A stretch of 64,000 nucleotides of DNA from Actinospineispora eucalypti. GTDB lineage: Bacteria > Actinomycetota > Actinomycetes > Mycobacteriales > Pseudonocardiaceae. The notes below the pieces were generated by a model. The model saw only the letters and a list, made by a program, of their open reading frames with translations. It did not search any database and was not told the DNA's origin. Below are positions 1 to 8,144 of this stretch, one piece after another. The first letter of the stretch is position 1. Each line of letters begins with the position of its first letter. The stretch covers positions 682,001-746,000 of the forward strand of contig JACHMT010000002.1 in the NCBI GenBank assembly GCA_014208095.1. Reading direction: 5' to 3'. A program made the position numbers and the translations under genes.

Positions 1-355
1 CCGCCCAGGTCATCGGGATCAGGATGAAGAACACGTAGCCGCCGCCGACCAGGGCGATCGAGGCGTAGGTCAGGATCGGGTAGCCGCGCTCCATCTTGCG
101 GATGAACAGGGTCACCGCGATTGCCCAGGTGGCCCAGAACGACCAGCAGATGCACTGCAGCACCGAGCCGATCTGGATCTCGGTGCGCCGCTCCATGAAC
201 CGCGCGGCCAGCTGCTCCGGGCTCAGCGCCGGCGAAGGCCCGGGGATGAATTGCATCAGCAGCCCCTGCGCCACGACCAGCGCGGCCACCAGCACCGGCC
301 CGGTCCACAGGAACCCCTTGACCACCCGCGTGTTCATCTCGGTCTGCATGGTCAT
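1..355 (-). CDS. Partial integral membrane protein of unknown function (C-terminus outside window)
   Basis: A reading frame runs from an ATG at 353-355 off the left edge. About 118 residues are visible. The N-terminus has one hydrophobic segment (roughly residues 16-36), then a polar stretch with a PSPALSPEQLAARF-like loop, then two further hydrophobic segments, so at least three membrane spans. A strong AGGAGG ribosome site lies about 5 bp upstream of the ATG. The gene is divergent from the TetR gene to its right, which is the classic layout of a repressor and its target. I do not recognise the family with confidence. The missing C-terminus prevents more. Confidence 0.75.
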   Translation of the reverse strand, partial: MTMQTEMNTRVVKGFLWTGPVLVAALVVAQGLLMQFIPGPSPALSPEQLAARFMERRTEIQIGSVLQCICWSFWATWAIAVTLFIRKMERGYPILTYASIALVGGGYVFFILIPMTWA

Positions 356-411
356 CCGCTCCTCCTGGGAGACGTGCCGCGCTTGAGAGGGTAGGCAGCA
401 CGGCACCTTGA

Positions 412-430
412 ACGCAAGTGGCACTTTCGT
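412..430. promoter_or_regulatory. Putative TetR operator between the membrane protein and the TetR gene
   Basis: ACG-c-AAGTG-g-CACTT-t-CGT is a 19-bp inverted repeat with a single mismatched pair, centred between two divergent genes. It lies just upstream of the likely TetR start, the usual position for autorepression. A second short inverted repeat (GACG-ttag-CGTC) sits at 433-444. A GTG at 418 falls inside the palindrome, which argues against translation starting there. Confidence 0.5.
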
Positions 431-459
431 CAGACGTTAGCGTCACTCACACCATCGGG

Positions 460-1113
460 ATGAGTATCGTGATCGGCATGAGGCGTACCAGGCGCGGCCC
501 GAGTGAGAACCAGGAGCTGCTGCTGAAGACCGCGCACCGGCTGTTCACCGCGCAGGGCTACCACGGCACCACCACCAAGCAGATCGCCGATGAGTCCGGC
601 GTCGGCGAGCCCGTGCTGTTCCGTCATTTCGGCTCGAAGGCCGGGCTGTTCGAAGCGGCGATCCTCAAGCCGTTCACCGAGTTCGTCACCGACTGGGCGG
701 CATCCTGGGACCGCAGGCCGCCCTCGTCCACCGACGCCCTGGTCATCACCCGCTCGTTCGTCAAAGGGTTCTACGCGGTCGTCGAGGACCACCGTGACCT
801 GCTGCGCACGCTGGTCGCGGCCCGGGTCCAGGGGGCCGACCGGGAGCTGGAACGCATCTCGGCCGAGTTCAGCGAGCACTTCGCCGACGGGCTGCGGGTG
901 ATGCGCCGGATCCTGCTGCAGCACGGCGAACCCCGCGACTACCAGCACCTGGACCCGCCGCTCACCGTCGCCGTCGCCTGCGGTTCGGTGATGTCCCTGC
1001 TGCTGCTCGACGACTGGCTGTTCCCCGGTCACGAGCGCCGGCCCGGCAAGTCCCGCCAGATCAACGAGCTGACCCAGATGCTGCTGCACGGCATCGCACA
1101 CCGGGCCGGCTGA
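460..1113 (+). CDS. TetR/AcrR family transcriptional regulator
   Basis: This one-domain repressor of about 217 residues has an N-terminal helix-turn-helix (TTTKQIADESGVGEPVLFRHF, with the typical LF-HF recognition helix) and a helical ligand-binding C-terminal domain. ATG codons at 460 and 478 are both possible starts. The in-frame GTG at 418 is unlikely because it lies in the operator palindrome. It is divergent from the partial membrane-protein gene, the most likely regulated target, and is followed after 36 bp by a DUF1345 gene. Ligand unknown. Confidence 0.88.
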   Translation: MSIVIGMRRTRRGPSENQELLLKTAHRLFTAQGYHGTTTKQIADESGVGEPVLFRHFGSKAGLFEAAILKPFTEFVTDWAASWDRRPPSSTDALVITRSFVKGFYAVVEDHRDLLRTLVAARVQGADRELERISAEFSEHFADGLRVMRRILLQHGEPRDYQHLDPPLTVAVACGSVMSLLLLDDWLFPGHERRPGKSRQINELTQMLLHGIAHRAG

Positions 1114-1149
1114 ACCGTCCCGCCGATCCGTCCCGCCGAGGAGCCACAG

Positions 1150-1899
1150 ATGGAAGTTCCGGAGGCCGAACACCTGCACCGGCTGCACGCCGTGCGGGAG
1201 GAGCTGACCCGGGTGGAACAGCTTTACAGCGGCCAGGTGCACCCGCCCGCATGGCTGCGGGCAACCGAAGGGGAGAGCCGGTGGCCGGCCACCGCCGCGA
1301 TCGTCCTGGCGATCGGGCTGCAGCTCGCCCTGCCGGATCGCCTGACCCTGATGTCCAAGTGGTTGCTGCCCGGCCTGGAGCTGGCGGTGCTGGCCGGGCT
1401 GGTCGTCGCGGCGCCGAACCGGTTCCACCGCGAGTCGCCGAGGCTGCGCGTCGCCAGCCTCAGCCTGACCGCCCTGCTCAGCCTGGCCACCGCGTGGTCG
1501 GCCGCGTTGCTCGCCGCCGAGCTGGTCACCGGGAGGGCCGGCGAGGAGGCCGGCCCACTGCTGTCCACCGGCGCCGCGATCTGGCTGACCAACATCATCG
1601 CGTTCGCCCTGTGGTACTGGCAGTTCGACCGGGGCGGACCCGCCGCCCGCGCCCACGCCCGCCGGCGCAACCCGGACTTCCAGTTCCCCCAGATGGCGTC
1701 CCCGGAGCTGGCCCCGAACGACTGGGAGCCCGGTTTCGTGGACTACCTGTACCTGTCCTTCACCAACGCCACCGCGTTCAGCCCGACCGACGTGATGCCG
1801 TGGACCCGCTGGGCGAAGCTCACCATGCTGGCCCAGTCGCTGGTCTCGCTGGTCACCGTGGCGCTGGTGATCGCCCGGGCGGTCAACATCCTCAAGTAG
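1150..1899 (+). CDS. DUF1345 family integral membrane protein
   Basis: 249 residues with about five hydrophobic helices. The C-terminal part carries the family hallmark: WYWQFDRGGP, then DFQFPQM, then a DYLYLSFTNATAFSPTDV segment and a last helix ending in ARAVNIL. DUF1345 proteins are widespread inner-membrane proteins whose pore-like FTNATAFSPTD motif resembles ion-channel filters; transport substrate unknown. A GAGGAG ribosome site lies 7 bp before the ATG. It follows the TetR gene in the same direction, probably co-transcribed, and its end overlaps the convergent CYTH-like gene by 8 bp. Confidence 0.85.
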   Translation: MEVPEAEHLHRLHAVREELTRVEQLYSGQVHPPAWLRATEGESRWPATAAIVLAIGLQLALPDRLTLMSKWLLPGLELAVLAGLVVAAPNRFHRESPRLRVASLSLTALLSLATAWSAALLAAELVTGRAGEEAGPLLSTGAAIWLTNIIAFALWYWQFDRGGPAARAHARRRNPDFQFPQMASPELAPNDWEPGFVDYLYLSFTNATAFSPTDVMPWTRWAKLTMLAQSLVSLVTVALVIARAVNILK

Positions 1900-2641
1900 C
1901 CCGGGCCCGCCGGCGCAACGCGAACTCGGTCTTGGTGCCCTGGCGGGGCGACAGGGCCACGGCGCCGGCCTCGAGCAGGCGCCGCACCTGGCGGGCCACC
2001 CGGCCGGCCCGCTCCGGCCGGCACTTGGTGGACAGCTCCACCAGGGTTTCGCCGTTGGGGAACAGCCAGGACTCCAGGCCGAGCTCACCGAGCTTCGGCA
2101 CCCGCCCGGTCAGCTTGCGCACCGAGATCGGCCCGAAGTTCCGGAGGTTGTCGATGTCCAGCGAGTCGGCCAGCAACGAGCGCAGGAACAGCCGCTGCTC
2201 GTCGGAGCACAGATCGCTCCAGGTCCGGCGGCGCTCGCACAGCTTTCGCACGCTGGTCGCCTTGACCTGCTCCTTCACCGACGCGCACCACAGGGTGTGG
2301 TGCGGCAACGCGTCCAGCTCGAGGTTCAGCCGGGACAGCCGGCGCACCGAGGAGGGCAGCCGGCGGGACCGGGGCAGCCGCAGCTTGCACACCAGATCCG
2401 CCTGCCCCGCCGTCTTGACCCGCGCCCGCGTGACGATGCCCTCGCGGTAGAGCGCCAGATCCGGGCGGTCGAAGTAGTAGATCTGCCGGGCCTGCGTCTC
2501 GCGGTCCACCACGCCGAGCGCGTCCGCCAGGTCGTCCTGGCTGCGCCCGGCGGCGGCGAGCTGGATCTTCAGCTCGATCCGGTCCAGCTTGCCGGCCCGG
2601 GCCATCATTGCGGGGAGCTCGGCCCAGGGCTTACCGGTCAC
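1892..2641 (-). CDS. CYTH-fold-like protein
   Basis: 249 residues. The N-terminal half has an IELKIQL strand (the E-x-K pattern of triphosphate tunnel enzymes), followed by an IYYFDRPDLALYREGIVTRAR segment and a VCKLR strand. These match the organisation of CYTH domains, which bind triphosphates and divalent metal in a beta barrel. The C-terminal half has further basic residues and another strand (ESWLFPNGETLVELSTK), which could complete the barrel. Substrate (thiamine triphosphate, polyphosphate or other) cannot be told from sequence. It starts with GTG; an ATG at 2606-2608 is an alternative. Confidence 0.6.
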   Translation of the reverse strand: MTGKPWAELPAMMARAGKLDRIELKIQLAAAGRSQDDLADALGVVDRETQARQIYYFDRPDLALYREGIVTRARVKTAGQADLVCKLRLPRSRRLPSSVRRLSRLNLELDALPHHTLWCASVKEQVKATSVRKLCERRRTWSDLCSDEQRLFLRSLLADSLDIDNLRNFGPISVRKLTGRVPKLGELGLESWLFPNGETLVELSTKCRPERAGRVARQVRRLLEAGAVALSPRQGTKTEFALRRRARAT

Positions 2642-2725
2642 TCGACCACATCGTCGAAGCGGAACAAAAGATGGCCTCTCGGTAAACAGTAGGTGACGAA
2701 CTATCGACTGTACGCCACCGACTCC

Positions 2726-2740
2726 TCCGGCGTCGCCGGA
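2726..2740. terminator. Hairpin between the CYTH-like and enol-lactonase genes
   Basis: TCCGGCG-T-CGCCGGA is a perfect inverted repeat just beyond the stop of the leftward enol-lactonase-like gene. On the minus strand it is not followed by a clear T run, so termination strength is uncertain. The rest of the 109-bp gap shows nothing else recognisable. Confidence 0.4.
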
Positions 2741-2750
2741 TTTGCGCGCG

Positions 2751-3557
2751 TCAGGCCGGCTCCTTGAGGAAGGTTACAACCGCGTCCAGGAACGCCTCGT
2801 GCTGTTCCACGTTCGACAGGTGCACCGCCGGCAGCACCCTGAGCCGTGCGCCGGGGATGCCGGCGGCGATCTCCTTGCCGTGCTCGGCGGAGGTGACGGT
2901 GTCGTGCTCCCCGGCGATGACCAGGGTCGGGCTGCCGATCAGCGAGATGGTCCGGCGCAGGTCGGCGTCGCGCACCGCCGCCCAGCTGCCGGCCACCCCC
3001 TCCCGCTTCGTGGCGCGCAGCGTCCGGCGGAACGCCTCGACCGCCGGATTGTCGGTTTCCAGCATTTGCGCGGGGAACCAGTTCCGCAGGAACGTCTCCG
3101 CGGTGGCGTCCATGTCCGGGGCGGCCAGCAGCTCGGCGATGGCGCCGTCGAAGTACTCGGGCGGACCGACGTGGGCAGCGGTGTTGGCGAGCACCAGGCG
3201 GTCCACGCGCTCCGGAGCGTGGATGCCCAGCCACTGCCCGACGAACCCGCCGAGGGACAGCCCGAGCAGGTGCACCCGCCGCAGGCCCAGCGCGTCCAGC
3301 AGCTCGAGAACGTCCCGGCCCAGGCGGTCCACCGAGTAGGCACCGGTGGGCACGCCGGAGTCGCCGTGGCCGCGCCCGTCGTAGCGCAGCACCCGGAAAT
3401 GCTCGGACAGCGCGGGGACCTCGGCGTCCCACATGTGCAGGTCGGTGCCGATCGAGTTGGACAGCAACAACACGGGCAGTTCGCTGGGGCCGTCGAAGCG
3501 GTAGGCAATCCGGACACCGTCGCCGGTGGTGATGAAGGAGGTTTCCATGACGTCCAT
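2751..3557 (-). CDS. Alpha/beta hydrolase, 3-oxoadipate enol-lactonase-like
   Basis: 268 residues with the alpha/beta hydrolase fold: oxyanion region LLLSNSIGTDLHMWD, conserved YDGRGHGDS, nucleophile elbow GLSLGG, acid GEHD and a C-terminal VHLSNVEQ with the catalytic His. The SNSIGTDLHMWD and RVLRYDGRGHGDS motifs are typical of PcaD, which opens 3-oxoadipate enol-lactone in the protocatechuate/catechol branch of the beta-ketoadipate pathway. No other pca gene is nearby, so the substrate is inferred. Divergent from a LysR gene with a 65-bp shared promoter. An ATG at 3546-3548 is an alternative start. Confidence 0.75.
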   Translation of the reverse strand: MDVMETSFITTGDGVRIAYRFDGPSELPVLLLSNSIGTDLHMWDAEVPALSEHFRVLRYDGRGHGDSGVPTGAYSVDRLGRDVLELLDALGLRRVHLLGLSLGGFVGQWLGIHAPERVDRLVLANTAAHVGPPEYFDGAIAELLAAPDMDATAETFLRNWFPAQMLETDNPAVEAFRRTLRATKREGVAGSWAAVRDADLRRTISLIGSPTLVIAGEHDTVTSAEHGKEIAAGIPGARLRVLPAVHLSNVEQHEAFLDAVVTFLKEPA

Positions 3558-3586
3558 GCTCGGCGGCCGCGCGTCCGATTTCCATT

Positions 3587-3608
3587 ACAAAGATCGGACA
3601 GACCTTGT
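3587..3608. promoter_or_regulatory. Putative LysR-type binding dyad
   Basis: ACAAAG and CCTTGT form a 5-of-6 inverted repeat with 10 bp between arms, centred between the divergent hydrolase and LysR genes. It is close to the LysR start, as expected for an autoregulatory recognition site. Confidence 0.4.
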
Positions 3609-3622
3609 AGTCTTGCCCGACA

Positions 3623-4549
3623 ATGCCTGACTTCACGCTGCACGAGCTGCAGTGCTTCGACGCCGTGGTGACCGCCGGCGGTTTCCAGGCCGCCGCCGAG
3701 CGGCTGCACCGCTCGCACCCGTCAGTCTTCGCCGCCGTCGGCAAGCTCGAACACCAGCTCGGCCTGGCGCTGCTGGACCGCTCCGGCTACCGGGTACGCC
3801 TCACCGAAGCCGGCCGGGTGTTCCACCACCGGGCGCGCCTGCTGCTGAACCAGGCCGACGAGCTGCACACCTACGCCGAACAGCTGGCCATCGGCGAGGA
3901 GGCCGAGCTGCGGGTGGTGCTCGGCGACCTGTGCCCTCTGCCGCCGGTGCTCGAGCTGCTCGGCCGGTTCTTCGCCGGCTGCCCGCAGACCCGGCTGCAC
4001 CTACAGTTCGAGGCGGTCACCGGCCCGTGGGAGCGGCTGCTGGAGGACGAGGCCGACCTCATCGTGCACCGGGTGCCGAAGAGTGACGTGCGGATGGAGT
4101 GGATCGACCTCGGCCGGGTGGCCATGGTGCCGGTGGTGGCTCCGGGCTTCCTGCCCTTCGAGCCCACGGCCGACATCACGCCCCAACGGATCCGGGCGTT
4201 CACCCAGTGCCTGATCCGCGACACCGCGCACCGGCCCGCCGAGCCGGGCCATTTCCTGGTGGAGGGTGCGCCCCAATGCTCGGTGCCGGACCACCTCATG
4301 AAGAAGGAGCTGATCCTGCGTCGCATGGCATGGGGACACCTGCCCCGGTTCCTCATCGAGGCCGAGCTGAAGGACCGGCGCCTGCTCTCCATCGCCGGCC
4401 GGCACTTTCCCGGGGTGACCGAGGAGCTCGTCGCGGCCCGCCGGCGGGACCGGCCGCACGGTCCGGTCGCGGGCCGGCTCTGGGACTTCCTGGCGGAGAA
4501 CACGCCGGTGGTGCGCCCGGCGCTGGGCCGGGTGCCCAAGGCCAGATAG
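3623..4549 (+). CDS. LysR family transcriptional regulator
   Basis: 308 residues. The N-terminal winged helix-turn-helix covers roughly residues 4-63 (LHELQCFDAVVTAGGFQAAA, then HPSVFAAVGKLEHQLG), followed by the linker helix and a periplasmic-binding-like effector domain to the end. It is divergent from the enol-lactonase-like hydrolase, its probable target. Its stop codon abuts the convergent TVP38-family gene with no gap. Effector unknown; an aromatic-pathway intermediate would fit if the hydrolase is a true lactonase. Confidence 0.9.
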   Translation: MPDFTLHELQCFDAVVTAGGFQAAAERLHRSHPSVFAAVGKLEHQLGLALLDRSGYRVRLTEAGRVFHHRARLLLNQADELHTYAEQLAIGEEAELRVVLGDLCPLPPVLELLGRFFAGCPQTRLHLQFEAVTGPWERLLEDEADLIVHRVPKSDVRMEWIDLGRVAMVPVVAPGFLPFEPTADITPQRIRAFTQCLIRDTAHRPAEPGHFLVEGAPQCSVPDHLMKKELILRRMAWGHLPRFLIEAELKDRRLLSIAGRHFPGVTEELVAARRRDRPHGPVAGRLWDFLAENTPVVRPALGRVPKAR

Positions 4550-5215
4550 CTACCCGCGCGCCATCCGGTAGACGCCTACCCCACCGAGCAGCGCGCACGC
4601 CGCGTAGCAGGCGACCAGCGGCAACGGGGTGGACCCGGCCAGCGCGTCGCCCAGGGTCACCACGGCGACGGTGCCGGGCAGGCTGCCGACCACGCTGCCC
4701 ACCAGGTAGGGGCGCAGCCGGACCGAGGAGACCCCGCAGCAGTAGCTCAGCGGGGCGAACGGGATCACCGGGATCAACCGCAGCGAGGTGATCCCGAGCG
4801 CACCGGACGCGGTGATCCGCTGGTCCACCGCCTGGACGGGCAGCCGGTCGCGGTAGCGCAGCATCAGGTCGCCGCGCAGCCGTCGGGCCAGCAGGAATCC
4901 CAACAGGGCCGCCAACGCGGTTCCCGCCATGGCCACCAGCACGCCCAGCGCGTTGCCCAGCAGCAACCCGGAGGCCAGGCTGAACGCGGTGCGCGGCATG
5001 GGGAAGGTGACGCACAGCGCGTACACCGCGAAGAACACCAGCGGCATCGCCGGGCCGGTCGCCTCGGCCAGCTCGCGCAGCCGGGCCGGACCGGGCACCG
5101 GCGTCAGCAGCGCCGCGGCGACGCAGGCGAGGACCAGGGCCGCGAGCAGATAGGGCCGGGCGCCCCGGCGCACCACCGGCTCCCGCCCCGTCCCGCGCGG
5201 GAAACCCAGGCCCAT
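4550..5215 (-). CDS. TVP38/TMEM64 (DedA-like) membrane protein
   Basis: 221 residues with about five to six hydrophobic helices. The core has the SNARE-associated/VTT domain pattern: FAVYALCVTFPMPRTAF, then GLLLGNALGV, then a G-x-x-x-R motif with ITSLRLIPVIPFAPLSY. Family members act in lipid scrambling or membrane homeostasis. The ATG is followed by an arginine-rich cytoplasmic tail. It is divergent from the RidA gene; no operon partner. Confidence 0.8.
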   Translation of the reverse strand: MGLGFPRGTGREPVVRRGARPYLLAALVLACVAAALLTPVPGPARLRELAEATGPAMPLVFFAVYALCVTFPMPRTAFSLASGLLLGNALGVLVAMAGTALAALLGFLLARRLRGDLMLRYRDRLPVQAVDQRITASGALGITSLRLIPVIPFAPLSYCCGVSSVRLRPYLVGSVVGSLPGTVAVVTLGDALAGSTPLPLVACYAACALLGGVGVYRMARG

Positions 5216-5270
5216 GCCCGCAGACTAAATCAGCCGGCCGGCCGCGCCCGAACTGGCATGCTCACCGACC

Positions 5271-5669
5271 ATGATGATCAGTCGACACAACCCGCCGGAC
5301 GCTCCCCCGGTCGCCCGGTACAGCCAGGTCGTGCGGGTCGACCTCGGCATCGCCGCGCTGCTGTTCGTCTCCGGGCTGGTCGCGGTGAACGGCGACGGCG
5401 AGCTGGTCGGCCGGGACGACCTGGCCGCGCAGGCCGGGCAGGTGTTCGCCAACCTGCGCGCCGTGCTCGCCTCGGAGGGCGCCGGGCTGGAACACGTGGT
5501 GAAGCGGACCACCTTCCTCAGGGACGGAGGCGATCCGGCGGTGTTGCGCCGTCTCGACCCGTTCGACGACTCCGCCCTGCCCAGCGCGACCGGCGTGGTC
5601 GTCAAGGCACTGTTCCACCCGGACTGGCTGGTCGAGGTGGAAGCCGTGGCCGTGGTTCCGACTGCCTGA
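5271..5669 (+). CDS. RidA family (YjgF/UK114) protein
   Basis: 132 residues, the normal length. It has the pattern of the RidA trimer: an N-terminal YSQVVRVD strand, the DDLAAQAGQVFANLRAVLASEGAGLEHVVKRTTFL helix and strand, and a C-terminal VEVEAVAV strand. Canonical members deaminate reactive enamine/imine intermediates using a conserved arginine near the C-terminus; here the equivalent segment reads KALFHPDWLVEVEAV without an obvious arginine, so it may belong to a divergent Rid subfamily. A second ATG lies 3 bp in. Confidence 0.8.
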   Translation: MMISRHNPPDAPPVARYSQVVRVDLGIAALLFVSGLVAVNGDGELVGRDDLAAQAGQVFANLRAVLASEGAGLEHVVKRTTFLRDGGDPAVLRRLDPFDDSALPSATGVVVKALFHPDWLVEVEAVAVVPTA

Positions 5670-5708
5670 CGGCCCGAAATTGTCCGCCCGGTGCGGGAAG
5701 CTGGTGCC

Positions 5709-6152
5709 ATGAGTCCAGTCCGCGACGTGCAGATCACCTTCGACAGCGCCGACCCCGCCCGGTTGGCGGCGTTCTGGGCCGAGGTCCTCGGCTACCGGGT
5801 GCAGCCACCGCCCGAAGGCTTCGAGACCTGGGACCAGGCCCTGGAGGCGTTCGGCGTCCCGCCCGAGCGGCGCAACGACGCCTCGGCCCTGGTGCACCCG
5901 GACGGCACCGGCCCCCGCGTCTTCATCCAGCGGGTGCCGGAGCCCAAGGTGGCCAAGAACCGCCTGCACGTCGACGTGCGGGCCGCCCCCGGCCGGCAGG
6001 GCGACGCGCGGATGGCGGCGCTGGAGGCGGAGGCGGAGCGGCTGGTCGGGCTCGGCGCCACGCGGCTGGAACGCCACGAACCGGAACCCCCACTGGGGGC
6101 CGGCCACATCGTCATGGCCGACCCCGAGGGCAACGAGTTCTGCCTGGACTAG
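5709..6152 (+). CDS. VOC superfamily (glyoxalase-like) protein
   Basis: 147 residues with two beta-alpha-beta-beta-beta modules. The first begins VQITFDSADPARLAAFWAEVLGY and the second has HVDVRA and ends HIVMADPEGNEFCLD, the usual metal-site Glu segment. Function could be dioxygenase, isomerase or resistance binding. The ATG at 5709 is chosen over an upstream GTG at 5691 because the first strand begins right after it. Its stop overlaps the convergent amidohydrolase by 4 bp. Confidence 0.8.
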   Translation: MSPVRDVQITFDSADPARLAAFWAEVLGYRVQPPPEGFETWDQALEAFGVPPERRNDASALVHPDGTGPRVFIQRVPEPKVAKNRLHVDVRAAPGRQGDARMAALEAEAERLVGLGATRLERHEPEPPLGAGHIVMADPEGNEFCLD

Positions 6153-7369
6153 GCCGCGTTCTCCTTGTGGAACCGGCCGTCCTTCATGATGTAGTGCAGG
6201 CGGTCGTGGTCCTGCAGCACGGTGATGTCGGCCAGCGGGTCGCCGTCCACCAGCAGCAGATCGGCCAGGTAACCGGGGGCCACCTTGCCCAGCTCGTGCG
6301 GGCGCAGCATGATCTCCCCGCCCCAGGCGGTGGCCGAGGTGATCGCCTCCATCGGGGTGAAGCCCAGCCGCTCCACGAAGTGCTGCAGGTCCCGAGCGTA
6401 GGTGCCGTGCGGGGTCCAGGCGAAGCCGTAGTCCCCACCGGGCAGCAGCTTGACGCCCCGCCGGTGCATCTCCCGCAGACCCTCGGTGGCGATCTCCAGC
6501 TCCCGCTTGTAACCGACCGCCTCGGCGGCCGCCTGCGGGAAGCCGAAGGCCTCGGCCTCATAGAGGGTGGCGACCAGCCAGTTGATCCCGGGCGCGACGA
6601 ACACCCAGTCCTTGGCCGCCTCCAGCATGTCCATGCCCTCTTCGTCGGTGAAGCTGGCGTGATAGATGATGTCCACCCCGTTGCGCAGGCACATCTTCAC
6701 GCTCTCCGCGCTGCGCGCGTGGGCGCACACCCGCTTCCCCCGCCGGTGCGCCTCGGCCACGCAGGCGGCGGTCTCCTCGTCGGAGAAGTAGGTGTCCTCG
6801 GCCCGCTGGGTACCGGTGATCTCCTCGCCGGTCATGGACAGCTTGATCTGGTCCACGCCTAGGTCGATCAGCTCGCGGACCGCCTTGCGCATGCCCTCCG
6901 GGCCGTCGGCGAACTTGGTGATCGACTTGATCAGCGCGCCGCCAGTGACGGCGATCTCCGGTCCGTTGGCCAGGTACCGGGGGCCGGGGATGCGCCCGGC
7001 GTTGATCGCGTCCCGGCAGACCACGTCCAGCCGGTCCTTGGCCGACGCCGCGCCCAGGCACATGGTGTAGCCGGAGTCCAGGTAGGTCTTCGCCGACTCG
7101 AGGCAGAACAGCAGGTGCTCCTCCACCGGCATGGTGCCGAGACCGTCCAGGTCGGCGGAGTTGTTCCAGCTGAAGTGGGTGTGCGCGTCGCACAGCCCGG
7201 ACATCAGCGTGCGGCCCCGGCCCTCGATCACCCGGGCGTCCACGCCCGGCCCGACGGTGCCGACGGCGGCAATGCGGTCGTCCTCCACCAGTACTTCGCC
7301 CCGGTACGGGCCGGCACCGGTGGAGTCGAGGATGGTCACGTCACGGAACAACACCTTGCTAGCGGCCAT
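6149..7369 (-). CDS. Metal-dependent amidohydrolase (imidazolonepropionase/prolidase-like group)
   Basis: 406 residues of the amidohydrolase superfamily. An N-terminal composite-domain strand set (VLFRDVTILDSTG) is followed by the metal motif DAHTHF near residue 62, a central lysine region (QIKLSMTGEE), HARS and IYHASF histidine motifs, and PGGDYG carrying the catalytic Asp. It hydrolyses C-N bonds; substrate unknown. GGAGGAG lies 8 bp before the ATG at 7369, which decides that start over a GTG 9 bp upstream. It is last in a leftward operon with the hydrolase and the FAH gene under probable GntR control. Confidence 0.85.
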   Translation of the reverse strand: MAASKVLFRDVTILDSTGAGPYRGEVLVEDDRIAAVGTVGPGVDARVIEGRGRTLMSGLCDAHTHFSWNNSADLDGLGTMPVEEHLLFCLESAKTYLDSGYTMCLGAASAKDRLDVVCRDAINAGRIPGPRYLANGPEIAVTGGALIKSITKFADGPEGMRKAVRELIDLGVDQIKLSMTGEEITGTQRAEDTYFSDEETAACVAEAHRRGKRVCAHARSAESVKMCLRNGVDIIYHASFTDEEGMDMLEAAKDWVFVAPGINWLVATLYEAEAFGFPQAAAEAVGYKRELEIATEGLREMHRRGVKLLPGGDYGFAWTPHGTYARDLQHFVERLGFTPMEAITSATAWGGEIMLRPHELGKVAPGYLADLLLVDGDPLADITVLQDHDRLHYIMKDGRFHKENAA

Positions 7370-7394
7370 GGCTGCCACTCCTCCACGTTGAGGG

Positions 7395-8144
7395 TCACAG
7401 GAACTTGATCAGGTGGTCGGTGGTGGGGCCCGCGGCCTCCAGGGCGGTCCAGTGCCCGACGCCCGGCAGCACGTGCACCGCGGCGTCGCCGTGGGCATCG
7501 GCCAGGCCGTAACTGACCTCGGGCGGACCCACCTTGTCGGCGTCGCCGGTGATCAGCAGCAACGGCAGCGAGCCGGGGACCGGTCCGGGGTCGGTGGCGG
7601 CGGCAAGCGCCTCGCAGTTGCGGGCGTAGCCCTCCGGGTCCTGCCGCATGACCAGCTCGCGGACGAACGCCGCCACCTCCGGGCGGTCCCGCCGGGTGGC
7701 CTCGGACAGGGCGTTGGCCACCACGCCGGGCGCGACGGCGGCGGTGCCCTCGGCGCGCAGCAGCGCGGCCCGGTCCCGCTGCGCCTTGCGCACCGCGTCG
7801 GTGGGCGGCGCCACCGCGCCGAGCAGCGCCAACGCGTTCACCCGGGCCGGATGGCGAGCGGCCAGCGCCCGGGCCACCAGGGTGCCCATGGAGTGCCCGA
7901 CCACGGCGGCCGTGTCCACCCCCAGCTCGTCCAGCACGGCCGCCAGGTCGTCCGCGTGCGACTCGATGCTGATCCCGTCGGTGGCCGGGGAACGGCCCGC
8001 GCCGGCCGAGTCCACCCGGATCACCCGGTGCCGGTCGGCCAGCGCGTCGGCCTGTACCTGGTAGAAGTTGCTGGTGCCGCCGAGGCCGTGCACGAACAGC
8101 ACCGCGGGCCCCTGCCCGTCCACCTCAACCGCGAGTCCCTTCAT
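7395..8144 (-). CDS. Alpha/beta hydrolase
   Basis: 249 residues. HG oxyanion motif (LFVHGLGGTSNFY), VDSAGAGRS, nucleophile elbow VGHSMG, Asp region LITGDADKVGP and a catalytic GVGHWTALE histidine near the end are all present. Such enzymes hydrolyse esters, lactones or C-C bonds of meta-cleavage products. Its ATG overlaps the FAH stop codon (ATGA), and the amidohydrolase follows after 25 bp, so the three form one transcription unit. Confidence 0.85.
   Translation of the reverse strand: MKGLAVEVDGQGPAVLFVHGLGGTSNFYQVQADALADRHRVIRVDSAGAGRSPATDGISIESHADDLAAVLDELGVDTAAVVGHSMGTLVARALAARHPARVNALALLGAVAPPTDAVRKAQRDRAALLRAEGTAAVAPGVVANALSEATRRDRPEVAAFVRELVMRQDPEGYARNCEALAAATDPGPVPGSLPLLLITGDADKVGPPEVSYGLADAHGDAAVHVLPGVGHWTALEAAGPTTDHLIKFL

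Noticed and set aside
430-2088. 552-codon leftward ORF overlapping the TetR and DUF1345 genes
   Set aside because: It is a third-frame shadow typical of very GC-rich DNA: Arg/Gly/Pro-rich, no domain, antisense to two recognisable genes.
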